Counted from the stretch's first letter, positions 15,341-25,115 are shown. The stretch is 64,000 bases of DNA from Arthrobacter sp. H16F315 (GCF_024124825.1 NZ_JAMXSS010000002.1:310001-374000); one strand, 5' to 3'. Numbers and translations: made by a program. The notes: generated from the letters alone by a model not told the origin.

Positions 15341-17959
15341 GTGAAGGCAATCCGCAGATTTACCGTCCGTACCGTACTCCCCGAGTCGATCCGCCCGCTG
15401 GCCCGGCTGGCAACCAACTTGCGCTGGTCCTGGCACCGCCCTACGCGGGCGCTGTTCGAGGGCTTGAACTCCAAGATTTGGGCCGAGAGCGGGCACGATC
15501 CGGTGACTTTCCTCGGTCTGGTCAGCAGGGAAGAGCTGCAGCGGCTCGCCGCTGACCAGGACGTGGTGGGCCGGGTCCATGCTGCGGCGGAAGACCTCGA
15601 CCGGTACCTTGAGCAGCCCCGCTGGTACCAGAGCCTCGGCGAAGGTGCGCCGGCGTGCATCGCCTACTTCTCCCCTGAATTCGGCATCACCGAAGTGCTG
15701 CCGCAGTACTCCGGCGGCCTCGGCATCCTCGCCGGCGACCACCTGAAGGCGGCCTCGGACCTTGGCGTGCCGTTGATCGGCGTCGGCCTGCTCTACCAGG
15801 CCGGCTATTTCAAGCAGTCGCTCTCCCGCGACGCGTGGCAGCAGGAAACGTATCCGGTGCTGGATCCGGACGGGCTGCCCTTGACGCTGCTGCGGGAGGC
15901 CTCCGCGGACGGCAACGGCAAGCCGCTTCAGATTTCCCTCCCGCTCCCCGACGGCCGCCGGCTGCTGGCACATGTCTGGCGTGCCGACGTCGGACGTGTC
16001 CCGCTGCTGCTGCTGGATTCCAACGTTCCGGGCAACGACGACGCCGCCCGCGGCATCACCGACCGCCTCTACGGCGGCGGCGGCGACCACCGCCTCCAGC
16101 AGGAACTCCTGCTCGGCATGGGCGGGGTCAAGGCGCTCCGCGCCTACCAGAAGCTCTCCGGCAGCCCCGCACCGGAGGTGTTCCACACCAACGAGGGCCA
16201 TGCCGGGTTCCTGGGCGTGGAGCGGATCCAGGAAATGATGTCCGCGGAACAACCGCTGAGCTGGGAAGAGGCTCTCGCTGCCGGCCGCGCGTCAACGGTC
16301 TTCACCACCCACACCCCGGTCCCGGCCGGTATTGACCGCTTCGAAATCTCGCAGATCCAGCACTTCTTCGAAGCCGGGCTGGCTCCCGACGTACCGGTGG
16401 CCAAGATCCTGAACCTCGGCCGCGAGGATTACAGCGACGGCAATCCGTTCGTGTTCAACATGGCCGTCATGGGCCTGCGGCTGGCCCAGCGTGCCAACGG
16501 CGTGGCCAAGCTGCACGGCGTGGTGTCCCGCGGGATGTTTGCCGCCCTGTGGCCCGGATTCGACCACTCCGAGGTGCCCATCACCTCGGTCACCAATGGT
16601 GTGCACGTACCCACATGGGTGGACCCGAGGGTCTCAGAACTGGCACGCGAACAGTTCGGCCCCGACGCGGAAACGCAGGGCCGCTGGGACCTCGCCTACA
16701 ACGTCAGTGACGAGGACGTCTGGGCCCTCCGCCGCGAAATGCGGGTGTCCCTTGTCGAGGATGTCCGGCGCCGGCTGCGTGCGGCCTGGAAGAAGCGCGG
16801 GGCGGCCGACGCCGAGCTGGCGTGGACGGACTCCGTGCTGGACCCGGACATCCTGACCATCGGCTTCGCCCGGCGGGTGCCCACCTATAAGCGGCTCACC
16901 CTGATGCTGCGCGAGCCCGAACGGCTCAAGGCCCTGCTGCTGCACAAAACGCATCCGATCCAGCTGGTCATTGCCGGCAAGTCGCACCCGGCCGACGACG
17001 CGGGAAAGAAAATGATCCAGGACCTCGTCCGGTTCACCGACGACCCGGCGGTGCGGCACCGGATCGCGTTCCTGCCCAACTACGACATCGCCATGGCCCG
17101 GACCCTCTTTCCTGGGTGCGACGTCTGGCTGAACAACCCGTTGCGTCCGCTCGAGGCATGCGGCACCTCCGGGATGAAGGCTGCCCTGAACGGCTCGCTG
17201 AACCTCTCCGTCCTGGACGGCTGGTGGGACGAGATGTACGACGGCGAGAACGGCTGGGCGATTCCGACCGCCAACAATGACGCGTCCCCCGAGGAACGCG
17301 ACGACATCGAAGCGGCGGCCTTGTACGAGCTGCTGGAGACGCAGGTGGCACCCCGCTTCTACGGACTCACGGTGTCCGACGGTGCGGGGGCCGCAGGACC
17401 CTCAGTGTCCGGCCCGCAGGCTGTTCCCACGCATTGGGTCTCGATGATCAAACACACGATGTCCCACCTGGGCCCCGCTGTTTCCGCGGACCGGATGCTC
17501 CGCGACTACGTCAACGTCCTGTACCGCCCGGCCGCCGTTGCGGGCCGCCGGGCAGTGGCAGACAATTTCGCAGAGGCCAAGGCCCTTGCGGCCTGGGTTT
17601 CCCGGGTCCGGGCCGCCTGGCCGCAGATCCAGGTGGAGCACGTGGACTCGGTGGGCGTCTCGGAAGACCCGCAGATCGGCGATATTCTCCAGGTCAACGC
17701 CTACGTGGCCCTGCACGAGCTGACACCGGATGATGTGTCCGTCGAGGTGGCCTACGGGAAGGCGGAGGACAGCGACGAGCTGGCCGACGTCACGGTGGCT
17801 GAGCTCAAGGCGGTCGAAGATCTTGGCAGGGGCCGGCACCTCTTCAGCGGCACCCTGGTGATAGACCGGTCCGGGTCCTTTGGTTACACCGTGCGTGTGC
17901 TCCCGAAGCACACGGCGCTGGCGTCCAGGGCCGAACTGGGCCTGATCGTCAACGCCTGA
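15341..17959 (+). CDS. glgP: Alpha-glucan (glycogen) phosphorylase, GT35
   Basis: Releases glucose-1-phosphate from alpha-1,4-glucan ends using PLP and phosphate. About 872 residues from GTG 15341, which gives the conserved N-terminus VKAIRRFTVRTVLPESIRPL. The open frame extends upstream to 15188, but those residues are not family-like. The PLP lysine is K613 in EACGTSGMKAALNGSLNLS, and the C-terminal third is the short actinobacterial type with SVLDGWWDE. Divergent from glgE, it degrades the polymer that the neighbouring operon builds. No clear Shine-Dalgarno is visible at this GTG, so the exact start is the uncertain part. Confidence 0.93.
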   Translation: MKAIRRFTVRTVLPESIRPLARLATNLRWSWHRPTRALFEGLNSKIWAESGHDPVTFLGLVSREELQRLAADQDVVGRVHAAAEDLDRYLEQPRWYQSLGEGAPACIAYFSPEFGITEVLPQYSGGLGILAGDHLKAASDLGVPLIGVGLLYQAGYFKQSLSRDAWQQETYPVLDPDGLPLTLLREASADGNGKPLQISLPLPDGRRLLAHVWRADVGRVPLLLLDSNVPGNDDAARGITDRLYGGGGDHRLQQELLLGMGGVKALRAYQKLSGSPAPEVFHTNEGHAGFLGVERIQEMMSAEQPLSWEEALAAGRASTVFTTHTPVPAGIDRFEISQIQHFFEAGLAPDVPVAKILNLGREDYSDGNPFVFNMAVMGLRLAQRANGVAKLHGVVSRGMFAALWPGFDHSEVPITSVTNGVHVPTWVDPRVSELAREQFGPDAETQGRWDLAYNVSDEDVWALRREMRVSLVEDVRRRLRAAWKKRGAADAELAWTDSVLDPDILTIGFARRVPTYKRLTLMLREPERLKALLLHKTHPIQLVIAGKSHPADDAGKKMIQDLVRFTDDPAVRHRIAFLPNYDIAMARTLFPGCDVWLNNPLRPLEACGTSGMKAALNGSLNLSVLDGWWDEMYDGENGWAIPTANNDASPEERDDIEAAALYELLETQVAPRFYGLTVSDGAGAAGPSVSGPQAVPTHWVSMIKHTMSHLGPAVSADRMLRDYVNVLYRPAAVAGRRAVADNFAEAKALAAWVSRVRAAWPQIQVEHVDSVGVSEDPQIGDILQVNAYVALHELTPDDVSVEVAYGKAEDSDELADVTVAELKAVEDLGRGRHLFSGTLVIDRSGSFGYTVRVLPKHTALASRAELGLIVNA

Positions 17960-18005
17960 TCCCTGCGAGCGGCGTCGCCGTCTTCCTGCCGCCGTTCCTT
18001 GGCGG

Positions 18006-18362
18006 TTACCGGAAGACGGCGATGACGGCCAGGTTCTTTCCGGCGTAGCTTTCGGCGTCCTGCAGGATCTCACAGATGACCCCGAAGGATCGGTCCGTGC
18101 GGAAGGCGGCCGGGACTTCCCAAATAAAGCTGACGGGTCGCTGGGCGTCGTCGGCGACGGCATCGGCGAACTCGTGCAGCGAGTCGTTGAGCGCGTCCAG
18201 GTTCACTCCGTAGTCCGCCGGGAAGTCCAGCGTCGCCGCGAACGACTCAAGGACGGCCCTTTTGGTGTCGGCGGCGGGAATCAGCACGGCGCGGCGTCCG
18301 GCGTCGGCTACCAAGGCCTGCAGTTCCTCGATGGTCCAAGTGTCTGCGGAGTAAATCTTCAC
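18006..18362 (-). CDS. Barstar-family ribonuclease inhibitor
   Basis: 118-residue cytoplasmic inhibitor expected to bind and block the barnase-like RNase encoded just upstream. The barstar fold is seen in an N-terminal strand (MKIYSADTW), a helix (TIEELQALVADAG), and the loop and helix DFPADYGVNLDALNDSL, where the Tyr-Gly-x-Asn-Leu-Asp-Ala motif is the RNase-contacting signature. It starts six bases after the RNase stop, so the two form an operon. It is convergent with glgP. Confidence 0.88.
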   Translation of the reverse strand: MKIYSADTWTIEELQALVADAGRRAVLIPAADTKRAVLESFAATLDFPADYGVNLDALNDSLHEFADAVADDAQRPVSFIWEVPAAFRTDRSFGVICEILQDAESYAGKNLAVIAVFR

Positions 18363-18368
18363 GGTTCC

Positions 18369-18824
18369 CTACTTGCTTTCGCTGATGAATGTGAACGAGT
18401 TGTAATGGTCCGGCGTGTAGTATTTTTCGCCGTCCCTACCGGCCACGATCCGGCGGGCACCGCGGTCGGATTCGCCCGGCGTCCCGACAGTGTATTCCTT
18501 GTAGTAACCGGCGGGTTTCCGGGGAAGGATCCGTTCGAAGTTGCCGAATGCGATGTTGTCCCTGGCGTACGGATACGGACCGCCGCTGGCGATCAGCGAC
18601 AGCGTCTGACGTGCCTCGGCCGGAAGTTCGGCGGCCTTCACTTCCGGCAGCCCGGACGGGTTGGTCATGGCGGGCCCGGCGGCCGTTCTGGCGGCCAGTC
18701 CGGTGGCCGTTGTGTCGGCTCCGGGCGGAGCGTCGCCGGTCTGCGGGACACCTGCCAGGACGAAGGCCAGCACCGCCAGTCCCACCAACACGGCAAGCAG
18801 GACTGTCAGCCGCTGGGCCTTCAT
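18369..18824 (-). CDS. Secreted guanyl-specific ribonuclease (barnase/RNase Sa family)
   Basis: 151-residue extracellular RNase. Residues 5-25 form a hydrophobic signal or anchor segment (RLTVLLAVLVGLAVLAFVLA), followed by a low-complexity linker to about 55 and the N1/T1-type RNase domain. The catalytic triad of the family is present: E110 in YKEYTV, R125 in RRIVAG and H140 in PDHYNSF, spaced as in RNase Sa. Start ATG 18824 is chosen because AAAGGA lies 8 bases upstream and the signal peptide begins there; a longer in-frame start at 18896 would overlap glgX. Paired with barstar downstream. Confidence 0.88.
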   Translation of the reverse strand: MKAQRLTVLLAVLVGLAVLAFVLAGVPQTGDAPPGADTTATGLAARTAAGPAMTNPSGLPEVKAAELPAEARQTLSLIASGGPYPYARDNIAFGNFERILPRKPAGYYKEYTVGTPGESDRGARRIVAGRDGEKYYTPDHYNSFTFISESK

Positions 18825-18858
18825 TTGTGATTTCCTTTGGTCTGAATCCGGCGCCGGA

Positions 18859-20966
18859 CTAGGTGCGGTAGATGTTGATGGAATTGGCCTGGACAACGTC
18901 CCGTTCGCCGGAAGCGACCCGGACGCCCTGGCGCCGGTCGTGGAGCTCGGAGGTGGTCAGGCGCAATTCAAAGAGCCTGTTACCGGTCCCGTCCTCATTG
19001 CTGAGCAGCGGCAGCGTGACTTTGACGTCCCGGGCGCCGCCGTTGACCACCACAAGACCGTCAACGTGACCGTCGTCGGAGCCAAGCAGGAGCTGAACAA
19101 CCCGGTGTCCGGGGTCCTGCCAGCGGTCCCCGGCCATGGGCTCGCCGTGCTCGTCGAACCAATGGAAGTACGACTGCTTTTCCCGCGTCGGGTAATCGTG
19201 CGGCTGGCCGGCCAGGAATTCCTTGCGGAGCCGAATGACACGCTTGGTGGTCCGCAGCATCGAGTGTGACTCGGGATTGCTGGTCCAATCGATCCACGTG
19301 ATGGAGTTGTCCTGGCAGTAGGCGTTGTTGTTGCCCTGCTGGGTGCGGCCAACCTCGTCGCCGGCGGTGATCATGGGCACGCCCTGGGAGATCATCAGCG
19401 AGGCCATCAGGTTGCGGCTGGACTGGGCACGCTTGGCCAGGATCTCCTCGTCCTCCGTGGGTCCCTCGAAGCCGTGGTTGTGGCTGCGGTTATCGCCGTG
19501 GCCGTCGCGGTTCTGCTCGCCGTTGGCCTCGTTGTGCTTGCGGTCGTAGGCGACAAGGTCGGCGAGGGTGAAACCGTCGTGGGCCGTGACGAGGTTGACC
19601 GAAGCGAGCCGGGACCGGCCGGAGGGCTCGAACAGGCTCGCGGAGCCGGAAAGCGCGTCCGCGAGGCTGGCCACGGGGCTGCCTTGCCCGCCGGCGTCGA
19701 TCGCGGCACGGTCGGCGAGCCAAAAGCTGCGGACGGCATCGCGGAAGTGATCATTCCAGTCCACCCAGCCGGCCGGGAAGCGGCCGGTCTGCCAGCCCCC
19801 GTAGCCGACGTCCCACGGCTCCGCGATGAGCTTGGTGGCGGACAGCACCGGGTCGGCGCCGATCGCAACCAGGAAAGGATGCCGGGGATCGAATTCGTTG
19901 GCGGCATTGCGCGCCAGAGTCACCGCAAGGTCGAACCGGAACCCGTCGATGTGGAACTCTGTCACCCAGTAACGCAAGGAGTCCAGGACCAGCTGGACAA
20001 CCCGTGGCTCGCCGAAGTTCAGGCTGTTGCCGCAGCCGGTGGTGTCCACGTACTTGCCGTTGCCGTCGTTGCGGTAGTAAGTCATCTCGCCCAGCCCGCG
20101 GAAGCTGAGGGTCCGTCCGTCCCGGCCACCCTCGGCAGTGTGGTTATAGACGACATCGAGGATGACCTCCAGTCCGGCGGCATGAAGCAGCTTCACCATG
20201 CCCTTGAACTCATCCTGGACGGCCTGCGCGCCGGCGGCCTGCGCGGCCTGTGTGGCGTAGCGGGGATGCGGGGCGAAGAAAGCAGCCGTGTTGTAGCCCC
20301 AGTAGTTCGTCATACCAAGGTTCTGCAGGTGCGGTTCGTCCACATGGAAATGCACCGGGAGGAGCTGGACCGCGGTGATTCCCAGCGCGATCAGGTGCTC
20401 GATCATGGCCGGGTGTGCCAGCCCCGCGTAGGTGCCCTGGAGCTCTTCGGGGATGTCTGGGTGCAGCTTGGTCTGGCCGCGGACGTGCGCCTCGTAGATG
20501 ATGGTGTTGCGCCACGGCACCCTGGGGCCGCGGTCATCACCCCAATCGAAGCCGCTGTCCATCCGGACGCTGGTGATGAAGTCCTCGCGCTCGTCCACGG
20601 CGCGGCCGTAGGGGTCCAGCAGCAGCGGCTGCACGCCGTCGGCGTCGAAATCCGCGGCAGGCATGGACAGCGGCAGCGCCTCGTGGCCCGGCGTGGCCCG
20701 GAAACCGTACCGGGACCCGAACGGAATGCCTTCGACGATGCCGTGGTGCACACCGTCGGTCACATTTGGCAGCGTTTGTAGCTGCCAGGTACCGCCGGGC
20801 GCCTGGTAGCAGATCTCCAGAGTGGCCACGCCGGGCGCGTAGACAGCCACATTCGCGACGGCCCCCGGGGGTCGTCCGCGGCCGGCGAACCGGTGCTCGG
20901 AACACTGATCCCCAGCGGAAACGCACGCGAAGCGTCTACGGTGGAAGCTGTATCTACGTAGGTCAT
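18859..20966 (-). CDS. glgX: Glycogen debranching enzyme GlgX, one frameshift
   Basis: Isoamylase-type enzyme that hydrolyses alpha-1,6 branches left by GlgP. About 702 residues after frame correction. It has an N-terminal CBM48 module (VANVAVYAPGVATLEICYQ), then a GH13_11 barrel with NTIIYEAHVRG, DVVYNHTAEG, the nucleophile in DGFRFDLAVTLA, the acid in IAEPWDVG and TAHDGFTLAD. The true N-terminus, MTYVDTASTVDASRAFPLG, lies in another frame. One missing base in the C5 run at 20862-20866 (a G-run on the coding strand) separates it from the main frame. Start ATG 20966, with an in-frame ATG at 20972. Divergent from the amidohydrolase gene. Confidence 0.9.
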
Positions 20967-20987
20967 TACCATTGCTCAAAGTTTAGC

Positions 20988-21007
20988 GGGGCCAGTCGAC
21001 TAGCCCC
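20988..21007. promoter_or_regulatory. Palindromic operator candidate between glgX and amidohydrolase
   Basis: A 20-bp near-perfect palindrome centred on AGTCGACT, GGGGC and GCCCC at its ends, with one mismatched pair. It lies 22 bases upstream of the glgX start and about 80 upstream of the divergent hydrolase, where a repressor site would act. No regulator is identified. Confidence 0.4.
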
Positions 21008-21087
21008 GATTTCTGATTTCCTGACGATATGAAGTCTACGGAATAGCAGCGTTCCATACTGGAACAGGCTCCCAATCGGAGGTAACA

Positions 21088-21891
21088 GTGCGAATTGCAC
21101 TTGCTCAAATCATTACCGGACGCGACCTTGCCGAAAATCTGGCCCTCGTGGAGGACTACTCCGTTCGGGCCAAGGCCGGCGGCGCCGAACTCGTTGTGTT
21201 CCCCGAGGCCACGATGCGTGCCTTCGGCAACTCGCTGCTGGACATCGCCGAGCCGCTGGACGGCCCGTGGGCATCACGCGTGCGCGCCATTGCGGACGAA
21301 CAGGAGATCCTGATCGTCGCAGGGATGTTCACGCCGGGGGCTGGCGACGACGGCGGCAAGGTACGCAACACGCTCTTGGTCACCGGCCGGGGCATCGAAG
21401 CCAGCTACGACAAGATCCACCTCTTCGACGCCTTCGGCTTCGCGGAATCAGACACCGTCGACGCCGGGGACGAACCCGTCACTTTCGAATTCGAAGGCAT
21501 GACCTTCGGCCTCGCCACCTGCTACGACCTCCGTTTCCCGGATCTGTTCACCGAGAATGCGGACCGCGGCGCCGACGTGAACATCGTCTGCGCTTCCTGG
21601 GGATCCGGCCCCGGCAAGGCCGAGCAATGGAAGCTCCTGGCCCGTGCCCGCGCGCTGGATTCCACCACCCTGGTCCTCGCCTGCGGCCAGGGCGACCCGG
21701 CCAGCCAGGGCATCGAGCCCAAGGGCGCGGCGCCCACCGGCGTCGGGCACTCGGTTGTGGTGTCCCCCTTCGGAAACGTCCTGGCCGAGCTCGACGCCGC
21801 ACCCGGCCTGTTGTTCACCGAGCTGGATCCCGGCGTTGTCAAGGACGCCCGGGCCAAACTCCCGGTGCTCGCCAACCGCCACAGGTTCTAA
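21088..21891 (+). CDS. Carbon-nitrogen hydrolase (nitrilase superfamily amidase)
   Basis: 267-residue nitrilase-fold amidohydrolase that cleaves an amide or deaminated-glutathione-type substrate. The Glu-Lys-Cys triad is clear: E40 in VVFPEATMRAFG, K109 in SYDKIHLFDAFG and C145 in LATCYDLRFP. The family resembles Nit1 and omega-amidase-like proteins; the substrate cannot be told from sequence. GTG start with GGAGG 7 bases upstream. Complete, single gene, divergent from glgX and convergent with rlmB. The convergent junction holds a repeat array. Confidence 0.9.
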   Translation: MRIALAQIITGRDLAENLALVEDYSVRAKAGGAELVVFPEATMRAFGNSLLDIAEPLDGPWASRVRAIADEQEILIVAGMFTPGAGDDGGKVRNTLLVTGRGIEASYDKIHLFDAFGFAESDTVDAGDEPVTFEFEGMTFGLATCYDLRFPDLFTENADRGADVNIVCASWGSGPGKAEQWKLLARARALDSTTLVLACGQGDPASQGIEPKGAAPTGVGHSVVVSPFGNVLAELDAAPGLLFTELDPGVVKDARAKLPVLANRHRF

Positions 21892-21942
21892 CCTTGGCGC
21901 GGGGATTCCGGGTCCCTGCCGCGGACAGCGGTGGGAGAACCG

Positions 21943-22131
21943 ACGCTCCCGCACCTTTCGCGACTCATCAGGAAACGCTCCCGCACCTTTCGCGACTCAT
22001 CAGGAAACGCTCCCGCACCAAAGGTGAGAGAGCGTCCCCAAAAGCTGCGTCAAAGGTGAGGGAGCGTCCCCAAAACCGGCACCAAAGGTGAGAGAGCGTC
22101 ACCAAAAGCGTCGCCAAACGTGAGAGAGCGT
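21943..22131. repeat. 32-nt-phased intergenic repeat array with central inversion
   Basis: Seven copies of a 16-nt core AAAGGTGNGRGAGCGT. Three are on the minus strand (starting at plus-strand positions 21943, 21975 and 22007) and four on the plus strand (22020, 22052, 22084, 22116). Within each half the spacing is exactly 32 nt. The left-half units are identical over 32 nt; right-half units share the core and a CCCAAAA tail and then diverge. At the switch, 22007-22035, the two orientations meet as a hairpin (ACGCTCCCGCACC / GGTGAGAGAGCGT, 10 of 13 paired). The array fills the junction of two convergent genes, so it may terminate both. Not CRISPR: no unique spacers of constant length between identical direct repeats. 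Confidence 0.85.
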
Positions 22132-22155
22132 CAGAGCCGCAGCAACGAGCGGTCG

Positions 22156-23142
22156 CTACTTAGCGGCCCGCTGGCGGGAGATCTCGTAGAGGGAGATGCC
22201 GACCGCCATGGAGGCGTTGAGCGATTCCATCGCCGAGTCAATCGGGATGGAAACGATCTGGTCGCAGTTTTCGCGGACCAGGCGGCTGAGGCCCTTGCCC
22301 TCGGAACCAACGACTATGCAGACCGGCTCCGTGGCCAGGGCGAGGTCCGGGAGTGAGACGTCGCCGTCGCCGTCGAGCCCGAGAACATAAATGCCCATGT
22401 TCTTGAAGGCCTTCAGCGTGTTGTTCAGGTTGGCCGCGCGTGCCACGGGAACGCGGACGGCGGCACCGGCGCTGGTCTTCCAAGCCGAGGCCGTGACGCC
22501 GACGGAGCGGCGCTCGGGAACGATGACGCCGTGGCCGCTGAAAGCCGAAACCGAGCGGATGATTGCGCCGAGGTTACGGGGGTCGGTGATGCCGTCGAGC
22601 GCGACGAAGAGCGGCGCGTTGGCTACGTGGCCCTTCTTCCAGCTCTCGAGGGTCTCCTCGGCAAGCTCGTAGGCGTCCTGGTATTCATAGGGCGGGATCT
22701 GCAGGACAAGGCCCTGGTGGATGGCGTCGTCGGTCATTCGGTCCAGCTCGGGCTTGCCGGTTTCGAGCAGCGGGATGCCGCGCTCGGCAGCGAGCTTGAG
22801 GGACTCCTTAACGCGGTCATCCATCTCGATGCGGATGGCCACGTGCAGGGCCTTGGCCGGGATCCCGGCGCGCAGCGCCTCCACGACCGAGTTGCGTCCG
22901 GTGACGACTTCCTCCGTGGCACGGCCCTTGGGGCCGGAGCGGGCGCCGGCGTTGCGCGGAGCTCCCGGTCGTTTGGCCGCGGACCGGTCAGCAAGCTGCT
23001 TGTTCTTGTGCGCCTTGTGGTAGGGGCGGTCCTCGGCCTTGGGGGTGGGCCCCTTGCCTTCAAGTGCCTTGCGGCCGTGACCGCCGGTTCCGACAGTGGG
23101 GCCCTTCTTCATTTTGACCGAGCGGCGACCGTTATTGGCCAT
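22156..23142 (-). CDS. rlmB: 23S rRNA (guanosine-2'-O-)-methyltransferase RlmB (SpoU/TrmH family)
   Basis: Methylates the 2'-O of G2251-equivalent in 23S rRNA using SAM. 328 residues. A basic, disordered N-terminal extension (about 1-80, rich in K, R and G) precedes the substrate-binding domain (TGRNSVVEALRAGIPAKALH) and a SPOUT knot with all three motifs: DGITDPRNLGAIIRS, VGSEGKGLSRLVRENCD and PIDSAMESLNASMAVGISLYE. Start ATG 23142 (MANNGRRSVKM) has AAAGG about 9 bases upstream; a GTG at 23151 is possible. Last gene of the ispD-ispF-lipoprotein-cysS-rlmB direction, 134 bases after cysS. Confidence 0.93.
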   Translation of the reverse strand: MANNGRRSVKMKKGPTVGTGGHGRKALEGKGPTPKAEDRPYHKAHKNKQLADRSAAKRPGAPRNAGARSGPKGRATEEVVTGRNSVVEALRAGIPAKALHVAIRIEMDDRVKESLKLAAERGIPLLETGKPELDRMTDDAIHQGLVLQIPPYEYQDAYELAEETLESWKKGHVANAPLFVALDGITDPRNLGAIIRSVSAFSGHGVIVPERRSVGVTASAWKTSAGAAVRVPVARAANLNNTLKAFKNMGIYVLGLDGDGDVSLPDLALATEPVCIVVGSEGKGLSRLVRENCDQIVSIPIDSAMESLNASMAVGISLYEISRQRAAK

Positions 23143-23276
23143 GAGTTTCACCCTTTAAATACGCGATTCGTTGACAAGTCTGAACTCCAGTCTACTGACT
23201 CGAGTTAATTCCTCGACCGGCAGGGAGAACCGGGGGCGGCATTCCGGCTGGCCGGAGGCCACCCGCCGGCCGGGCG

Positions 23277-24729
23277 TCAGCCGCGCTTGAGGCTCCAGCT
23301 GGCGCCGTCCGGGCCGTCCTCGACCACAACGCCGGCGGCGGAGAGGGTATCGCGGATGGCGTCGGAGGCGGCCCAGTCCTTGCTGCCGCGGGCCTGCGCC
23401 CTGGCCGCGAGCTGTGCCTCGACCAGCACGGCGAGGGCCTTGTTGCCCTCCTCGTCCACTGCGGGCCGCGCGGTGTTATGGAGACCAAGGACACGCAGCA
23501 TATCCGTGACACTGTCCAGCGCCTGCCGGGCCTCGTCGGGCCGGCCGGCGGTCAGGGCGGTGTTGCCGGCCCGGACGGACTCGTGCAGGACGGCGAGGGC
23601 CTGGGGCACGTTGAGGTCATCGTCCATGGCGCGTTCGAAGGCTTCGGGTACTTTCCCGTAGGTGGCGAAGCCGTAGCTTCCGCCGTCGGCGAGGGCCCGG
23701 ACGGCGCGGCTGATGAACCCGTCGATGCGCTCGACGGCGGCTGCGGCTTCCTGCAGCGACGTGGGCTGGTAATCCAGCACGGAGCGGTACTGCGCCTGCC
23801 CGAGGTAATAGCGGACCACCCGTGCCGGGGCCAGCTCCAGCATGTCGGCGGGGCTGATGGTGTTGCCGATGGACTTGGACATCTTCTCGCCGGCGTAGGT
23901 GACCATGCCGTTGTGCATCCAGAAGTTCGCGAAGCCGTGGCCGGCGGCCTGGGACTGGGCCATCTCGTTTTCATGGTGCGGGAAGCGCAGGTCCAGCCCG
24001 CCGCCGTGGATGTCGAACTCGTTTCCGAGGTACTTGCCCGCCATCGCGGAGCATTCCAGGTGCCAGCCGGGCCGGCCGGTGCCCCACGGCGAGTCCCAGC
24101 CCGCCGTCGTCGGTTCCCCGTCTTTGTGGCCCTTCCAGAGCGCGAAGTCGCGGGAGTCCTTTTCCCGCGCTGGTCGGCGTCGGCCGCGCCCTGCATGTCA
24201 TCGATGTTCTGCCGCGTCAGGGAGCCGTACTTGGGCCAGGAGCGGACATCGAAGTAGACATCCCCGGAGTTATCCAGGGCCGGGTAGGCGTGGCCGCGGT
24301 CGATCAATCTTGCGATCAGTGCGTGCATTTCCGGGATGTGGCCGGTGGCCCGAGGTTCGTACGTGGGGCGGGCGACGCCCAGGGTGTCATAGGCCTTGAG
24401 GAATTCCTGCTCGTAACGGTAGGCCAGTGCCCACCATTCCTCATTCCGGACGGCGCCCGGTTCGTCCTCAAAGCCGGGTCCAAAGGAATCGGCGGACTTG
24501 GCCAGGATCTTGTCGTCGATGTCGGTGACGTTGCGGACCACGGTAACCCGGAAGCTACGGTACTGCAGCCAGCGTGTGAGCTGGTCAAAGGCGATGGCAG
24601 AGCGGATGTGCCCGACGTGCGGCATGCCCTGCACCGTGGCGCCGCAGTAGTAGAGGCTCACTTTGCCCGGAACCAGGGGACGAAGTCGCGGACTTCGGCG
24701 GATGCAGTGTCATAGAAGCGCAGGGTCAC
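23277..24729 (-). CDS. cysS: Cysteinyl-tRNA synthetase, two frameshifts
   Basis: Charges tRNA-Cys in the cytoplasm. 484 residues after correction, normal length. Class I features are [19 protein letters not shown] (zinc Cys and HIGH-type motif), [12 protein letters not shown], the zinc ligand region GWHLECSAM and the KMSKS loop [10 protein letters not shown]. The start GTG 24729 has GGAG five bases upstream and gives [16 protein letters not shown]. The frame breaks twice. One C is missing near 24678 (a C-run on the coding strand, between DFVP and the rest). One G is missing near 24164 (between DADQR and [11 protein letters not shown]). An essential single-copy gene with two homopolymer breaks is almost certainly a sequencing artefact. 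Confidence 0.9.
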
Positions 24730-24785
24730 CGCTCCAGATTAGCCGATGGCGATCCGGGCCCCTGCTTGCGGACCGCAGCGGTGGA

Positions 24786-25115
24786 CTACTTGCAGTACTG
24801 GCCGATCCTGTTGTTCTGTTCGGTGAGCTGCCTGGTTTGTTCGGCACTCGTGGCGCCGAGTGAGCTGGCCGCCACCTGCTTCATGGTGTCCGCCATCTTC
24901 TGGATCGGGTCGGCCACCTCGGACGCCACCTTGTCCGCGACCTCCTGGTAGTGCTTGGAGATTTGCTCAGCCTTTTGCTGCTGGTTGCCGGAAGGGACGA
25001 AGGTGTCCTGGTTCAGGAACGCGCAACTCTCCGGGACGCTCAACTTTGGCGTCGCCGCGCAGCCGGTCAGCAGCAGTCCGGCCAGAACGGCGACGGCGGT
25101 CAGCGGCTTTTTCAC
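24786..25115 (-). CDS. Small secreted lipoprotein, function unknown
   Basis: 109 residues. Signal peptide MKKPLTAVAVLAGLLLTGC ends in the lipobox LLTGC, so C19 is the predicted lipidated residue. The mature part has a helical, glutamine- and lysine-rich middle (NQQQKAEQISKHYQEVADKV) and a C-terminal cysteine (IGQYCK) that may pair with an internal cysteine. No enzyme motif is recognised. It sits 41 bases after ispF and 56 before cysS on the same strand, probably co-transcribed. Confidence 0.8.
   Translation of the reverse strand: MKKPLTAVAVLAGLLLTGCAATPKLSVPESCAFLNQDTFVPSGNQQQKAEQISKHYQEVADKVASEVADPIQKMADTMKQVAASSLGATSAEQTRQLTEQNNRIGQYCK

Noticed and set aside
19474..20781. 435-residue plus-strand frame opposite glgX
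   Set aside because: Same antisense effect; valine-, glycine- and alanine-rich with no recognisable fold.
21943..22131. Possible CRISPR array
   Set aside because: Repeats switch strand in the middle, the left-half units are identical over their full length so there are no unique spacers, and there are no cas genes.
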